The notes under the pieces: generated by a model
What the model was told of the DNA's origin: nothing
Seen by the model: the letters and a program-made list of their open reading frames with translations, nothing else
Database searches by the model: none
In this document: one piece after another, positions 29,981 through 38,372 of the stretch
Position numbering within the stretch: the stretch's first letter is position 1
How the letters are laid out: each line of letters opens with the position of its first letter
Position numbers and translations under genes: made by a program
NCBI RefSeq assembly: GCF_025685415.1
Contig: NZ_JAGSYB010000001.1
Span: 248,001-312,000, forward strand
DNA: 64,000 bases
Direction: 5' to 3'
Source of the DNA: Terriglobus aquaticus
Lineage (GTDB): Bacteria > Acidobacteriota > Terriglobia > Terriglobales > Acidobacteriaceae

Positions 29981-30061
29981 TACGGGTCGAGCCGTAGTAG
30001 CAGTTTGCTGATCCGGTGGCTTGCATAGACCACGGGTTGCAAACCGGCGTCCTCACCCGTA
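29981..30061 (-). promoter_or_regulatory. Possible bistable leader RNA of metH
   Basis: In the minus-strand transcript the segment ACGGGU (30055-30060) can pair with a near partner (30032-30037) or, extended to 7 bp, with a distal one (29981-29987). In the distal form GGUUUGC (30039-30045) pairs with GCAAACU (30002-30008), and an inner GUGG/CCAC hairpin forms. The near form buries the GGUUUGC strand in a loop. The distal strand ends about 10 nt before the AGAAG ribosome site. It matches no riboswitch class I can recall, and only comparison would tell chance from function. Confidence 0.35.
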
Positions 30062-30148
30062 CACTAAGCGCGCCATCAACAACATACAGGACACCGGCCG
30101 CCGTTCGATGCGCTGCCTGAACCTGCAGATTGCGATTAAAGAAGGTCG

Positions 30149-30523
30149 ATGTCTACGCTGCTACAGGACCCCGAACAGAAAGTCATTCTCCACATCTGCA
30201 CGCGCGAAACTTTGCGGCCCCTTCGCGATCAGATTTTGCGTCTCTCCGGCTTCCAGGTAGATTCCACCCTGGATTGGAAAGAAGGTATGGAGATGTTCTG
30301 GAGCCGTCACTATGATCTGGTTCTCATTGACGTTGAAGGGGAACAGCAGGTTCCGAACGCCGAGCACCTCTGCTCGGAAATCAAGACAGCGAACCCTGAG
30401 CAATTGGTAGCCTTCGTGTGCAACTGGCGCGTCGCCGTCATGACCGACTGCCCGGATGAGATCCTCCGTACGGAGTTCGACCCACGGCGGTTCGTGAGCG
30501 GCGTGAAGAAGATGGTGGAGTAG
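30149..30523 (+). CDS. Degenerate response-regulator receiver protein
   Basis: 124 residues with the alternating strand-helix pattern of a stand-alone receiver domain. The phosphoacceptor-like Asp61 is present in YDLVLIDVEG. The N-terminal acidic pair is absent (KVILHICTRET where VVDD is usual), and the later Thr and Lys switch residues are not recognisable (VAFVCNWRV). It probably works without phosphorylation, or not as a classic receiver. No kinase is adjacent. AAAGAAGG precedes the ATG. Confidence 0.65.
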   Translation: MSTLLQDPEQKVILHICTRETLRPLRDQILRLSGFQVDSTLDWKEGMEMFWSRHYDLVLIDVEGEQQVPNAEHLCSEIKTANPEQLVAFVCNWRVAVMTDCPDEILRTEFDPRRFVSGVKKMVE

Positions 30524-30614
30524 GCGCGCGACCGCCTGCGCCTTGCACCGGCGCACATCGCGTGATACAAACGATAGCAATCAAGCCTGCGACGGTGTAG
30601 CGATCGGCGCGGGT

Positions 30615-30747
30615 CTGAGTTTCATGAAGAGTGGCTGAGGGACGAGCCCTGCGACGCCACGACAACCGGACGAGCCTTGTACCGGTGTCAACTCTCTCCT
30701 GGAGTGCCTCGCAATCCATCGCAGGCGACGGGGAACATGAGATTCGG
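30615..30747 (+). ncRNA. SAM-I (S-box) riboswitch
   Basis: The closing helix P1 is 12 bp with wobbles (CTGAGTTTCATG with CATGAGATTCGG). Inside, GTGGC pairs with GCCAC around TGAGGGA and CCCT, followed by GACAACC, the S-box GGCAACC element with one change. P3 is ACCGG/CCGGT and is followed by GGTGTCAACTC, the S-box GGTGCTAATTC element. P4 is GCCT/AGGC. This order and these conserved blocks are those of the SAM-binding S-box aptamer. It lies 130 nt before the threonine-synthase-like gene. Confidence 0.87.
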
Positions 30748-30831
30748 CAACAAGCACCACGCACGTTTGTGGCATAGCGGTTTGTCCGTCTAATCAGGCT
30801 TCCTTCAGCAAACTTCTCTTTGCTGGTCCAT

Positions 30832-30874
30832 CCGAGAGGCGTCGCGTCTTGTACCTTCTTCCACTCGGAAGAGG
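30832..30874 (+). promoter_or_regulatory. Riboswitch expression platform: ribosome-site sequestering hairpin
   Basis: CTTCTTCC (30855-30862) pairs with GGAAGAGG (30867-30874) around a 4-nt loop. The second strand contains the ribosome binding site 4 nt before the ATG at 30879. An alternative helix, CCGAG (30832-30836) with CTCGG (30864-30868), shares bases with it and would free part of the site. The layout fits translational rather than transcriptional control. Confidence 0.6.
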
Positions 30875-30878
30875 TTTC

Positions 30879-32174
30879 ATGCAGCCTGCGTGTCGCGCTC
30901 CGTTTGAGCTCTATTCCAAAGAGTCAGGGAAGAGCTATGGGAATCAACCCCTCTCGATTTGTGACGAGTCCTTCACGCCCCTCGAGGTCCGGTACGACCT
31001 GGACGCAGTCAAGGGACAGGTGACGCGCGCCTCGATCGAAGCAGGTCCCGCAAACATGTGGAGGTACACCTCGCTGCTGCCTATTCCTGAGGGTTTTGAG
31101 CCTGACCTGCCGGTCGGTTTCACGCCGCTGGTGAAGGCTAAGAACCTGGGAAAGCGCGTTGGCTCCAACAATCTGTATGTGAAGAACGATGCGGTCTGCT
31201 TCCCGACGCTTTCCTTCAAGGATCGCGTCGTTGCTGTCGCGCTCGCGAATGCTCGTCACTTCGGCTTCGAAGTCGTTGGCTGCTCTTCCACCGGCAACCT
31301 GGCCAACTCGGTGGCTGCGCAGGCGGCGCGGTTGGGGCTGAAGGCGTGCATCCTGGTTCCGGCCGACCTCGAGCCGGCGAAGATCCTGAATACGCAGGTG
31401 TATGGTGCTCGCCTTGTTCGCATTGACGGCAACTACGACCATGTGAACCGCCTGTGCTCGCTGATTGCGGATCAGTACAACTGGGGCTTCGTTAACGTGA
31501 ACCTGCGCCCCTACTATGCGGAGGGTTCGAAGTCCGTCGGCTTTGAGATTGCTGAACAGCTTGGCTGGCGCCTACCGGACAACGTGGTTGTGCCCATGGC
31601 AGGCGGCTCGTTGATTCGCAAGATCAAGAAGGCTTTCGACGAGCTCCTTTACCTGGGCCTGGTTGAAGCCAAGCCGGTCCGCTTTTTTGGCGCGCAAGCC
31701 ACGGGATGCTCACCCATCTCTACTGCGGTGAAACAAGACACTGAAACGATCACCCCGCAGCGGCCGAACACGATTGCGCGGTCTCTTGCCATTGGCAATC
31801 CGGCCGACGGACCCTACGCATCGCGCATGATCCGCGAAGTAGGCGGGTATGCCGAAGACGTGTCCGACGTGGAAGTCGTCGCTGGCATCCAGGAACTCGC
31901 GGAGACAGAAGGCATCTTCACGGAGACCGCAGGTGGTGTCACCACTGCCGTAACGGCGCGCCTTTTGGCACAGGGACGCATCGGAACGGATGAACTTACG
32001 GTATCCGTCATCACCGGCAACGGCCTGAAGACCACTGACGCGCTTGCTGGTCGCTATGAACTCGGCCGCGCCGTCCGGCCGCGCCTCGGTGATTTCGAGG
32101 AGTATCTCGCGGAACTCGATGGTCCCACCGCGGTTGCCCCCGAACTCGAACCGGAACTCATTCCGGCTGACTAA
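30879..32174 (+). CDS. Threonine-synthase-family PLP enzyme under SAM riboswitch control
   Basis: 431 residues. Fold type II PLP enzyme. The Schiff-base Lys114 is in LSFKDRVVAV, the phosphate loop SSTGNLANS is at 136-144, and GNGLK is near the C-terminus. The active-site approach reads KNDAVCFPTLSFKDR rather than the classical EGLNPTGSFKDRG, so it is a distinct ThrC subtype. The N-terminal zinc-ribbon-like part has lost most cysteines. The start is the ATG at 30879 with GAGG upstream inside the riboswitch hairpin. Annotators would call it thrC. Riboswitch control and the adjacent sulfur carrier suggest instead O-phosphohomoserine sulfhydrylation or a dual role, which is inference. Confidence 0.85.
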   Translation: MQPACRAPFELYSKESGKSYGNQPLSICDESFTPLEVRYDLDAVKGQVTRASIEAGPANMWRYTSLLPIPEGFEPDLPVGFTPLVKAKNLGKRVGSNNLYVKNDAVCFPTLSFKDRVVAVALANARHFGFEVVGCSSTGNLANSVAAQAARLGLKACILVPADLEPAKILNTQVYGARLVRIDGNYDHVNRLCSLIADQYNWGFVNVNLRPYYAEGSKSVGFEIAEQLGWRLPDNVVVPMAGGSLIRKIKKAFDELLYLGLVEAKPVRFFGAQATGCSPISTAVKQDTETITPQRPNTIARSLAIGNPADGPYASRMIREVGGYAEDVSDVEVVAGIQELAETEGIFTETAGGVTTAVTARLLAQGRIGTDELTVSVITGNGLKTTDALAGRYELGRAVRPRLGDFEEYLAELDGPTAVAPELEPELIPAD

Positions 32175-32199
32175 CCCGAACCCTGTAAGGAGTTGTACT

Positions 32200-32481
32200 G
32201 TGTCAATCCGTGTCATGCTTCCAGCCGCCTTCGCCCGCCACACTGACGGGACAAAGCAGGTGGACTCGCAAGCGGCTACGCTGCCCGCCCTGGTTGAGGA
32301 TCTGGGAACGAAGTTCCCGCAACTGGGCTCGCACATCAAGGACGAAGATGGACGTCTTCGCAAGTTCATCAACGTGTACGTCAATGACGAAGACATCCGC
32401 TTCCTGGGCGGAGACACTTACCAGTTCCAGGACCGTGATGAAGTGATGTTCATCCCCAGCATCGCCGGTGGCCTGCGCTAG
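32200..32481 (+). CDS. ThiS/MoaD/CysO-like sulfur-carrier protein
   Basis: 93 residues, ubiquitin-like beta-grasp. GTG start at 32200 with TAAGGAG 7 nt upstream and 25 nt after the PLP-enzyme gene, so in the same SAM-regulated operon. RKFINVYVNDEDIRFL and RDEVMFIPSIAGG are the family's core strands and tail. The C-terminus is Gly-Gly-Leu-Arg, so two residues would have to be removed before the Gly-Gly end could be adenylated and turned into a thiocarboxylate. No activating E1-like enzyme or JAMM peptidase is in the window. Confidence 0.88.
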   Translation: MSIRVMLPAAFARHTDGTKQVDSQAATLPALVEDLGTKFPQLGSHIKDEDGRLRKFINVYVNDEDIRFLGGDTYQFQDRDEVMFIPSIAGGLR

Positions 32482-32514
32482 ATCCTACCCGCAGTCGGTG
32501 GCAAAAGAGCATAA

Positions 32515-32541
32515 GGGCGGCGGTCGCAATGGCCGCCGCCC
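32515..32541. terminator. Bidirectional terminator hairpin
   Basis: GGGCGGCGG and CCGCCGCCC form a perfect 9-bp stem with a 9-nt loop, lying between the sulfur-carrier gene and the convergent small membrane gene. On the minus strand TTATGCTCTTTT follows. Confidence 0.75.
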
Positions 32542-32549
32542 AATCACCT

Positions 32550-32708
32550 TTAGAAGTGCAAACCGCCGTTCAGCAGCAGGATCACCAGAACAATGACCGC
32601 GATCAGTCCAAGTCCACCGCTGGGATAGTATCCCCATCCACGGCTGTAGGGAAGGATAGGCGACGTGCCGAACGCAAGCAGCACCAGGATAATCAGGAGA
32701 ATAAGCAC
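32550..32708 (-). CDS. DUF3309-type small membrane protein
   Basis: 52 residues from a GTG at 32708. One hydrophobic helix (LILLIILVLLAFGT), the conserved LPYSRGWGYYPSGGLGLI core, then a second helix (VIVLVILLL). This matches the short DUF3309 family, whose function is unknown. GAGG lies about 11 nt before the start. Too short for automatic calls but the pattern is distinctive. Confidence 0.8.
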   Translation of the reverse strand: MLILLIILVLLAFGTSPILPYSRGWGYYPSGGLGLIAVIVLVILLLNGGLHF

Positions 32709-32908
32709 GGGATAGACCTCGCGGACTTTGATAGGCGCACGCTAGCGCCACTGCCGCACTAGATGCCTTCAGGCACGTCTGCCGTTGCTGCCGGCGACGG
32801 AGGTGTCCTCGCATGCACATACAACGCTGCACCCCTTGCTACTCTCCAATGAGCAACGCAACCGTTCGCCGCAGTTCGCGCCGGTGCTATGCCGTAAGGA
32901 GGCAACGT

Positions 32909-33052
32909 ATGTTTCTTGTGATCGCTGGCGTGCTGTTTCTGGTCTGGATCCTGGGTGAGGTCTTCACTCATGGTGCCAGCCTGCTCATCCACATTCTCGC
33001 CATTGTCTGGGTGATCTCGCTGATCGGCGGCCTGTTTACCCGCAAGAGCTGA
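32909..33052 (+). CDS. lmo0937-type small membrane protein
   Basis: 47 residues: MFLVIAGVLFLVWILGEVF, then a short Gly-containing turn and a second helix LIHILAIVWVISLIGGLF, ending TRKS. This is the pattern of the two-helix lmo0937 family of unknown function. A strong AAGGAGG ribosome site precedes the ATG. A longer open frame upstream lacks support. Confidence 0.75.
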   Translation: MFLVIAGVLFLVWILGEVFTHGASLLIHILAIVWVISLIGGLFTRKS

Positions 33053-33101
33053 GAGCAGCAGGTTATGAGCGTCGCTTTTGCAGAGTGACGCACTGCGGCA
33101 C

Positions 33102-33142
33102 AACGGCGAACGGCCCGGAGATCCTCCGGGCCGTTCGCCGTT
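33102..33142. terminator. Strong terminator hairpin after lon
   Basis: AACGGCGAACGGCCCGGAG and its exact complement form a 19-bp perfect stem with the 3-nt loop ATC. It lies between the small membrane gene (plus) and lon (minus), so it probably serves both strands. The T-tract is short. Confidence 0.8.
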
Positions 33143-33151
33143 TGGCCTTAG

Positions 33152-35608
33152 CTACTGGTGCGGCTGGGCCGGTGTGCTCGTGGCGGAGGCCGGCGGAGGC
33201 ATGCCGGGCAGCTTCGATGCGTCCAACGCCGCAGGCTGCTCTTCCGCAAGCTCCGGGAGCTTGCCGTCCAGCGCAATCTGCAGAACCTCGTCCATCTGTT
33301 CCACGAAGTGGAGCTTCATGCTTTCCTTGATCAGTTGAGGAAGATCGGCGTAGTCCTTACGGTTTTCTGCTGGGAGCACCGCTTCAAAGATGCCGGCGCG
33401 GTGTGCTGCTAGAAGCTTTTCCTTCAGGCCGCCAATCGGCAACACCTTGCCCCGCAGGGTGATCTCGCCTGTCATCGCGATGTCGCGGCGCACCGGGATC
33501 TTCGTCAAGGCGCTGGTCAATGCGGTGGCAAGAGTAATGCCTGCCGAGGGCCCGTCCTTCGGAATCGCACCTTCCGGAACGTGAACGTGAATGTCAAGCT
33601 TGGAGTAGAACTCCTTCGGCAGACCAAGGTGCTGCGCCCGCGAACGCACGTAGCTCAATGCCGCCTGCGCAGATTCCTGCATTACGTCGCCTAACTGACC
33701 GGTGGTGGTCAGCTTGCCTTTCCCGTCCAGCACCTGAACTTCGGTCTGCAAAATGCTGCCGCCGACTTCCGTCCAGGCCAGGCCGGTGACCAGGCCGATC
33801 TCGCTCTTTTCCTGCACCGCCGAGTCACGGAACTTCATGACGCCCAGGAAGTCCGGAACGTTCTCCGCCGTCAGCGTCTCCTTGCCATGCACCTCGGGCT
33901 TCTTCTTGTTCGTCGCCTTCACCACGCGGCGCACGACCTTGCGACACACGTTGCCGATCTCGCGCTCCAGGTTGCGCACGCCCGCTTCGCGCGTCCAGCC
34001 GCGAATGATCGCCTGCAGGCCCTCGTCGCTAAACTCAAGGTTCTCGGCCGTCAGGCCGGTGCCTTCCAACTGCTTCTTGATCAGGTACTGCTTAGCGATT
34101 TCGAGCTTCTCCACCTCGGTATACCCGTGTAGCCGCAGGATTTCCATGCGGTCCTGCAGCGGTCCCGGTATGGTGTGCAGCACGTTGGCGGTGGCGACGA
34201 AGAGCACCTGGCTCAGGTCGTACTCCACGTCGAGGTAATGGTCGGTGAAGGTGGCATTCTGCTCCGGGTCGAGCACCTCCAGCAGCGCCGCTGCCGGGTC
34301 GCCGCGGAAGTCCGCCGCCATCTTATCGATCTCGTCGAGCATGATCACCGGGTTCTTGGTACCAGCCTTCTTCATCGACTGGATGATCTGGCCTGGCAGG
34401 GAACCTATGTAGGTGCGGCGATGGCCGCGAATCTCGGCCTCATCGCGCACACCACCCAGGCTCATCCGCACAAACTTGCGGCCGGTCGCCTTCGCGATGC
34501 TCATACCCAAGGACGTTTTGCCGACTCCCGGAGGTCCGACGAAGCAGAGGATCGATCCCTTGGGGTTCTTCACCAATTGCCGTACGGCGAGGAATTCAAG
34601 AATGCGGTCCTTGATCTTCTCCAGGCCGTAGTGATCTTCGTTCAGGATGCGCTCGGCATGCTCAATCGAGCGGATATCCTTGGACTTCTTCTTCCACGGC
34701 ACGGCGAGGAGCCAATCGAGGTAGTTGCGGCTGACTGTCGACTCCGCGGACATCGGCGGCATCGCTTCCAGCTTCTTCAGCTCCTGCTGTGCCTTCTCCA
34801 GAACGTCCTTCGGCATACCAGCCGCGTCGATCTTCTTCTTCAGATCGTCCCACTCGCTCTTCTCGCCGCGGCCCAACTCCTTCTGGATGGCCTTGATCTT
34901 TTCATTCAGGTAGTACTCTTTTTGCGCGCGCTCCATCTGCCGCTTCACGCGCGACTGGACCGTGCGGTCCACGTTCAGTTTCTCGATCGCAATGTCGAGT
35001 ACGTCAGCCACCTTGTTCAGGCGGGCCACTGGATCGAAGATGTTCAGCAGTTCCTGCTTCTCTTCGATGGAAAGCTGCAGATTGGCGGCGATGGTGTCGG
35101 CCAGCTTGGTCGGATCGTCCGTGCGGGCGGAAGCCACGGCGGTCTCGTAGTTCAAGCTTTGCTGCAGCTTAAGGTGCTGCTCAAACAAGCCCTGCACGCG
35201 CTGCATCAACTGCTCTACCTGCGGCGTCATGGTCAGGCTGTTGCGGCCTACTTTCACTGTGGCAACGAAGAAGCCGTCGTCGTCGTTCAGTTCCAGCGTC
35301 TTGGCGCGTTCCACGCCTTCCACCAGAACCTTCACGTTCCCGTCCGGCATGCGCACGTTCTGGACGATGTTGCCGATCACGCCGACTTCAAAGATGTCGT
35401 CTGCGCTCGGTTCGTCCACGCTGGCGTCGTGCTGGGTGGCGAGGAAGATCTTGCGATCGCCGGTCAGCGCCTCCTCAAGTGCACGCACGCTGGATTCGCG
35501 GCCAACCACGAACGGCGTCATCATATGAGGAAAGATCACCATCTCGCGGATGGGCATCATGGGGAGCTTGTAGACTTCGCCGTTCGGCTGCTCGGTAGGC
35601 TTGGGCAT
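33152..35608 (-). CDS. lon: ATP-dependent protease Lon
   Basis: 818 residues. Cytosolic AAA+ protease for damaged and regulatory proteins. The N-terminal substrate domain starts [20 protein letters not shown]. Walker A is [11 protein letters not shown], Walker B is [10 protein letters not shown], the catalytic Ser is in PKDGPSAGI and the catalytic Lys in [10 protein letters not shown] Pro/Ala/Gln-rich tail of about 40 residues follows. Good GAGGAGAT ribosome site. Confidence 0.98.
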   Translation of the reverse strand: MPKPTEQPNGEVYKLPMMPIREMVIFPHMMTPFVVGRESSVRALEEALTGDRKIFLATQHDASVDEPSADDIFEVGVIGNIVQNVRMPDGNVKVLVEGVERAKTLELNDDDGFFVATVKVGRNSLTMTPQVEQLMQRVQGLFEQHLKLQQSLNYETAVASARTDDPTKLADTIAANLQLSIEEKQELLNIFDPVARLNKVADVLDIAIEKLNVDRTVQSRVKRQMERAQKEYYLNEKIKAIQKELGRGEKSEWDDLKKKIDAAGMPKDVLEKAQQELKKLEAMPPMSAESTVSRNYLDWLLAVPWKKKSKDIRSIEHAERILNEDHYGLEKIKDRILEFLAVRQLVKNPKGSILCFVGPPGVGKTSLGMSIAKATGRKFVRMSLGGVRDEAEIRGHRRTYIGSLPGQIIQSMKKAGTKNPVIMLDEIDKMAADFRGDPAAALLEVLDPEQNATFTDHYLDVEYDLSQVLFVATANVLHTIPGPLQDRMEILRLHGYTEVEKLEIAKQYLIKKQLEGTGLTAENLEFSDEGLQAIIRGWTREAGVRNLEREIGNVCRKVVRRVVKATNKKKPEVHGKETLTAENVPDFLGVMKFRDSAVQEKSEIGLVTGLAWTEVGGSILQTEVQVLDGKGKLTTTGQLGDVMQESAQAALSYVRSRAQHLGLPKEFYSKLDIHVHVPEGAIPKDGPSAGITLATALTSALTKIPVRRDIAMTGEITLRGKVLPIGGLKEKLLAAHRAGIFEAVLPAENRKDYADLPQLIKESMKLHFVEQMDEVLQIALDGKLPELAEEQPAALDASKLPGMPPPASATSTPAQPHQ

Positions 35609-35710
35609 ATCTCCTCATTTAGACGCTCGGATCACCGCGAAGATGCGGTTAGTCGGACGCCATCCGTCGTGATTGTAAACCCGTTGTAACCCTTGCACGT
35701 TGGCAACGAA

Positions 35711-35749
35711 CAGCAAAAAAGACCCGCTTAGAAGCGGGCCTTTTTGCTG
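35711..35749 (-). terminator. Rho-independent terminator of clpX
   Basis: On the minus strand an A-rich lead, stem CCCGCTT/AGCGGG and a run of six T. The flanking CAGCAAAAA/TTTTTGCTG also pair, extending the stem. It lies 23 nt after the clpX stop. Confidence 0.92.
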
Positions 35750-35772
35750 TTATGCACAGAACGTTCAGGCGG

Positions 35773-37050
35773 TTAGCTTGCTTTTTCCAGCATCACCTGG
35801 GGAATGGTGATGTTCCGCTTCCGCACCATTTCCGCTGTTACTTCGAGTTCTTTGATCTTCTTGTTGGTCGGAATGGTGTACATCAGGTCCAGCATCAGCT
35901 CTTCCAGGATCATCCGAAGCCCGCGAGCGCCCACTTTGCGCTGCAATGCCTCATGCGCTACCGCCTGAGCTGCCTCTGGCGTGAAGGTGACGCGAACACC
36001 CTCGAACTCGAACAGCTTTGCGTACTGCTTCAGGATGGCGTTCCGGGGGCGGGTCAGGATATCGATCAGCGCCGCTTCATCCAGTTCGTCCAGGATTCCC
36101 AGAACGGGAAGACGGCCCACAAATTCAGGGATCAAGCCGTACTTCAGAAGATCCTGGGGTTCTGCCTGGCGCAGCAGCTCCGTGTCGCGTTGCGGCCGGA
36201 TGGGGGTGACTTCTGGTTCGCCCATCCCTGAGGTCTTGAAACCAAGAGCTTTCTTGCCCACGCGCCGGCCGATCACGCGTTCCAAACCTACAAAGGCTCC
36301 ACCGCAGATGAACAGAATGTTCGTCGTGTCCACCATGGTGAGTTCCTGGTGCGGGTGCTTGCGGCCGCCCTGCGGCGGAACGTTGGCGACGGTGCCTTCC
36401 AGGAGCTTGAGCAGTGCCTGCTGAACGCCTTCACCGCTTACATCGCGGGTGATGGAGGGGTTCTCGTCCTTGCGGCCAATCTTGTCGATTTCATCGATGT
36501 AGATAATGCCGGTCTGGGCACGCGCCACATCTCCCTCGGCGGCCTGCAACAGCTTCAGCAGAATGTTTTCGACGTCCTCGCCCACGTACCCGGCTTCGGT
36601 CAGCGTGGTGGCGTCTACGATGGCGAACGGGACATCCAGCATCTTCGCCAGGGTCTGGGCCATCAGCGTCTTGCCGCTGCCGGTCGGGCCGACCAGCAGA
36701 ATGTTGGACTTGGCAAGTTCCACGTCGTTGCCGCGCTGGCGGTTCATCTGAATGCGCTTGTAGTGGTTGTAAACCGCAACCGCCAGCTTCTTCTTCGTCG
36801 TCTCCTGGCCGATTACGTATTCGTCCAGAAACGCCTTTACTTCGTGCGGCTTGGGCAGGTGTGCCGGCGCGGCGCCGGGGCTCGTCTCACTCCGGTCGTC
36901 CTCGAGGATGCTGTTGCACACAGCAACGCACTCGTCGCAGATGTAAGCGCGGGGGTAGTCCGAAGGCGAGGAGATCAGTTTAGCGACGGCCTCCTGCGTC
37001 TTATGGCAGAACGAGCAACGCAGCGAGTCGTCAGAACCTTTGGTCTTCAT
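35773..37050 (-). CDS. clpX: ClpXP unfoldase subunit ClpX
   Basis: 425 residues. AAA+ unfoldase feeding ClpP. The N-terminal zinc domain has CSFC and CDECVAVC. Walker A is [15 protein letters not shown], Walker B is [10 protein letters not shown], the pore-loop region follows [10 protein letters not shown], and IGF-type loop contacts with ClpP are expected near 265-275. Encoded downstream of tig and clpP in the same direction but separated from clpP by an opposite-strand gene. Confidence 0.98.
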   Translation of the reverse strand: MKTKGSDDSLRCSFCHKTQEAVAKLISSPSDYPRAYICDECVAVCNSILEDDRSETSPGAAPAHLPKPHEVKAFLDEYVIGQETTKKKLAVAVYNHYKRIQMNRQRGNDVELAKSNILLVGPTGSGKTLMAQTLAKMLDVPFAIVDATTLTEAGYVGEDVENILLKLLQAAEGDVARAQTGIIYIDEIDKIGRKDENPSITRDVSGEGVQQALLKLLEGTVANVPPQGGRKHPHQELTMVDTTNILFICGGAFVGLERVIGRRVGKKALGFKTSGMGEPEVTPIRPQRDTELLRQAEPQDLLKYGLIPEFVGRLPVLGILDELDEAALIDILTRPRNAILKQYAKLFEFEGVRVTFTPEAAQAVAHEALQRKVGARGLRMILEELMLDLMYTIPTNKKIKELEVTAEMVRKRNITIPQVMLEKAS

Positions 37051-37228
37051 AAAGGAAGAGGCAGCTCCACAAAGCGGGCCAGAGGCGATGCGACCGCTCG
37101 CACAAGTCTACAACGGCCGGCAGGGGACTTGGCGCTCGGAAGTAGTCTGACGCGTCTCTGCGTACCCGAGTTTCCACATGTGATCCGAAGCACACCTGCA
37201 ATACTGCGTGCGGAGGAGTCGATTCATC

Positions 37229-37690
37229 ATGCGAGTTGGTATAGCGGCGTTACTGCTAGTCGCCGCGAGCGTCGCTCCAATGGCGAAGGCACAGGCAAGC
37301 CCAGAGGCAGAAGTGAAGACGCTGGTGCAGCGCTTTTTCGCGGCAGAGAAGGCGTATGACGCAGACGCACTAGCGAAACTGGTCGACCCACAATATTTCG
37401 AGATCTCGCCCGCAGGGGAACTGGACGAGCACGATCGCTTTCTCGGGTTCTACGCCCCCGAAAAGAAAACTGCATGGCCTCCCATGACTGTGAGCGAAGA
37501 AAAGGTCCGCGTGTTCAGCGACGTCGCCGTGGAAACGCTAAAGACCTCCTACGAGATGCCAGACGGGAATGGTGGAACTCGCACCCGCGCCATTCGCGCC
37601 CTCTTCGTCGCTCACCGGGAAAGCACCGGCTGGAAGCTGATCAGTGCGCAGTACACCGGAATCCGGCCAGCTCCGTCCTCCGGCAAATAA
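37229..37690 (+). CDS. Secreted SnoaL/DUF4440-like (NTF2-fold) protein
   Basis: 153 residues from the ATG at 37229, with GGAGGAG upstream. Signal peptide MRVGIAALLLVAASVAPMAKA, then a single cone-shaped NTF2-like domain (EVKTLVQRFFAAEKAYDADA, ISPAGELDEHDRFL, ALFVAHRESTGWKLISAQYT). This superfamily includes many periplasmic proteins of unknown role. No catalytic residues can be assigned. Confidence 0.75.
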   Translation: MRVGIAALLLVAASVAPMAKAQASPEAEVKTLVQRFFAAEKAYDADALAKLVDPQYFEISPAGELDEHDRFLGFYAPEKKTAWPPMTVSEEKVRVFSDVAVETLKTSYEMPDGNGGTRTRAIRALFVAHRESTGWKLISAQYTGIRPAPSSGK

Positions 37691-37692
37691 AA

Positions 37693-37725
37693 GGAAAACG
37701 GATGCGCCAAGCGCATCCGTTTTCC
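37693..37725. terminator. Bidirectional terminator
   Basis: GGAAAACGGATGCGC with its perfect complement around CAA (15-bp stem). The A and T runs inside the arms give a T-tract on either strand. It lies between the NTF2-like gene and the convergent clpP. Confidence 0.92.
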
Positions 37726-37746
37726 TCTCTTCAGTTTCCGTCGTGC

Positions 37747-38343
37747 TTAGGCGCGAGGACGGGTGATGATGTCGTCGATTAGGCCGTATTCCTTGGCCTG
37801 CTCGGAACCCATGGTGAAGTCGCGGTCGGTGTCCTTCTCAACCTGATCGAACGTCTGGCCGGTGTGCTGCGCCATGATGCGGTTCATCCGTTCACGCAGG
37901 CGGAGAATCTCGCGCGCGTGAATGTCGATTTCCGTAGCCTGGCCCTGGATACCTCCGCCCATGATAAGGGGCTGGTGGATCAGGATGCGCGAGTTCGGCA
38001 GGGCAAAGCGCTTGCCCTTCTTGCCCGCCATCAGCAGAAAGGCTCCCATGCTGGCCGCCTGGCCGATGCACAGAGTCGACACATCATTCTTGATGTACTG
38101 CATCGTGTCATAAATCGCCAGACCGGCCGAGACCGAACCACCCGGAGAGTTAATGTACAGCTGGATGTCCTTCTCCGGATCCTCGCCGGAAAGGAACAGG
38201 AGCTGCGCGATGATCAGGTTGGCGACGTTGTCATCAATCGGTGTTCCCAGAAAGATGATGTTGTCGCGCAGCAGACGGCTGTAGATGTCGTAGGAACGCT
38301 CACCTCGGCTCGTCTGCTCGAGCACCATTGGAATTAGACCCAT
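37747..38343 (-). CDS. clpP: ATP-dependent Clp protease proteolytic subunit
   Basis: 198 residues. Serine peptidase barrel. The catalytic Ser is in [11 protein letters not shown], His in ILIHQPL and Asp in TDRDFTM. The [14 protein letters not shown] opening is standard, with only a short propeptide-like lead. It follows tig after 29 nt in the same direction, so tig-clpP is probably an operon. Confidence 0.98.
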   Translation of the reverse strand: MGLIPMVLEQTSRGERSYDIYSRLLRDNIIFLGTPIDDNVANLIIAQLLFLSGEDPEKDIQLYINSPGGSVSAGLAIYDTMQYIKNDVSTLCIGQAASMGAFLLMAGKKGKRFALPNSRILIHQPLIMGGGIQGQATEIDIHAREILRLRERMNRIMAQHTGQTFDQVEKDTDRDFTMGSEQAKEYGLIDDIITRPRA

Positions 38344-38372
38344 ACTCTCCTCGTTTTCTTCACGCGTACCGG

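Noticed and set aside
29965-30148. Cobalamin or standard SAM riboswitch before metH
   Set aside because: Neither the B12-box nor S-box conserved blocks are present on the minus strand, so only the possible bistable fold is reported.
30849-30878. TTG start 30 nt upstream for the PLP-enzyme gene
   Set aside because: The ATG at 30879 has the ribosome site and lies exactly after the riboswitch-controlled hairpin.
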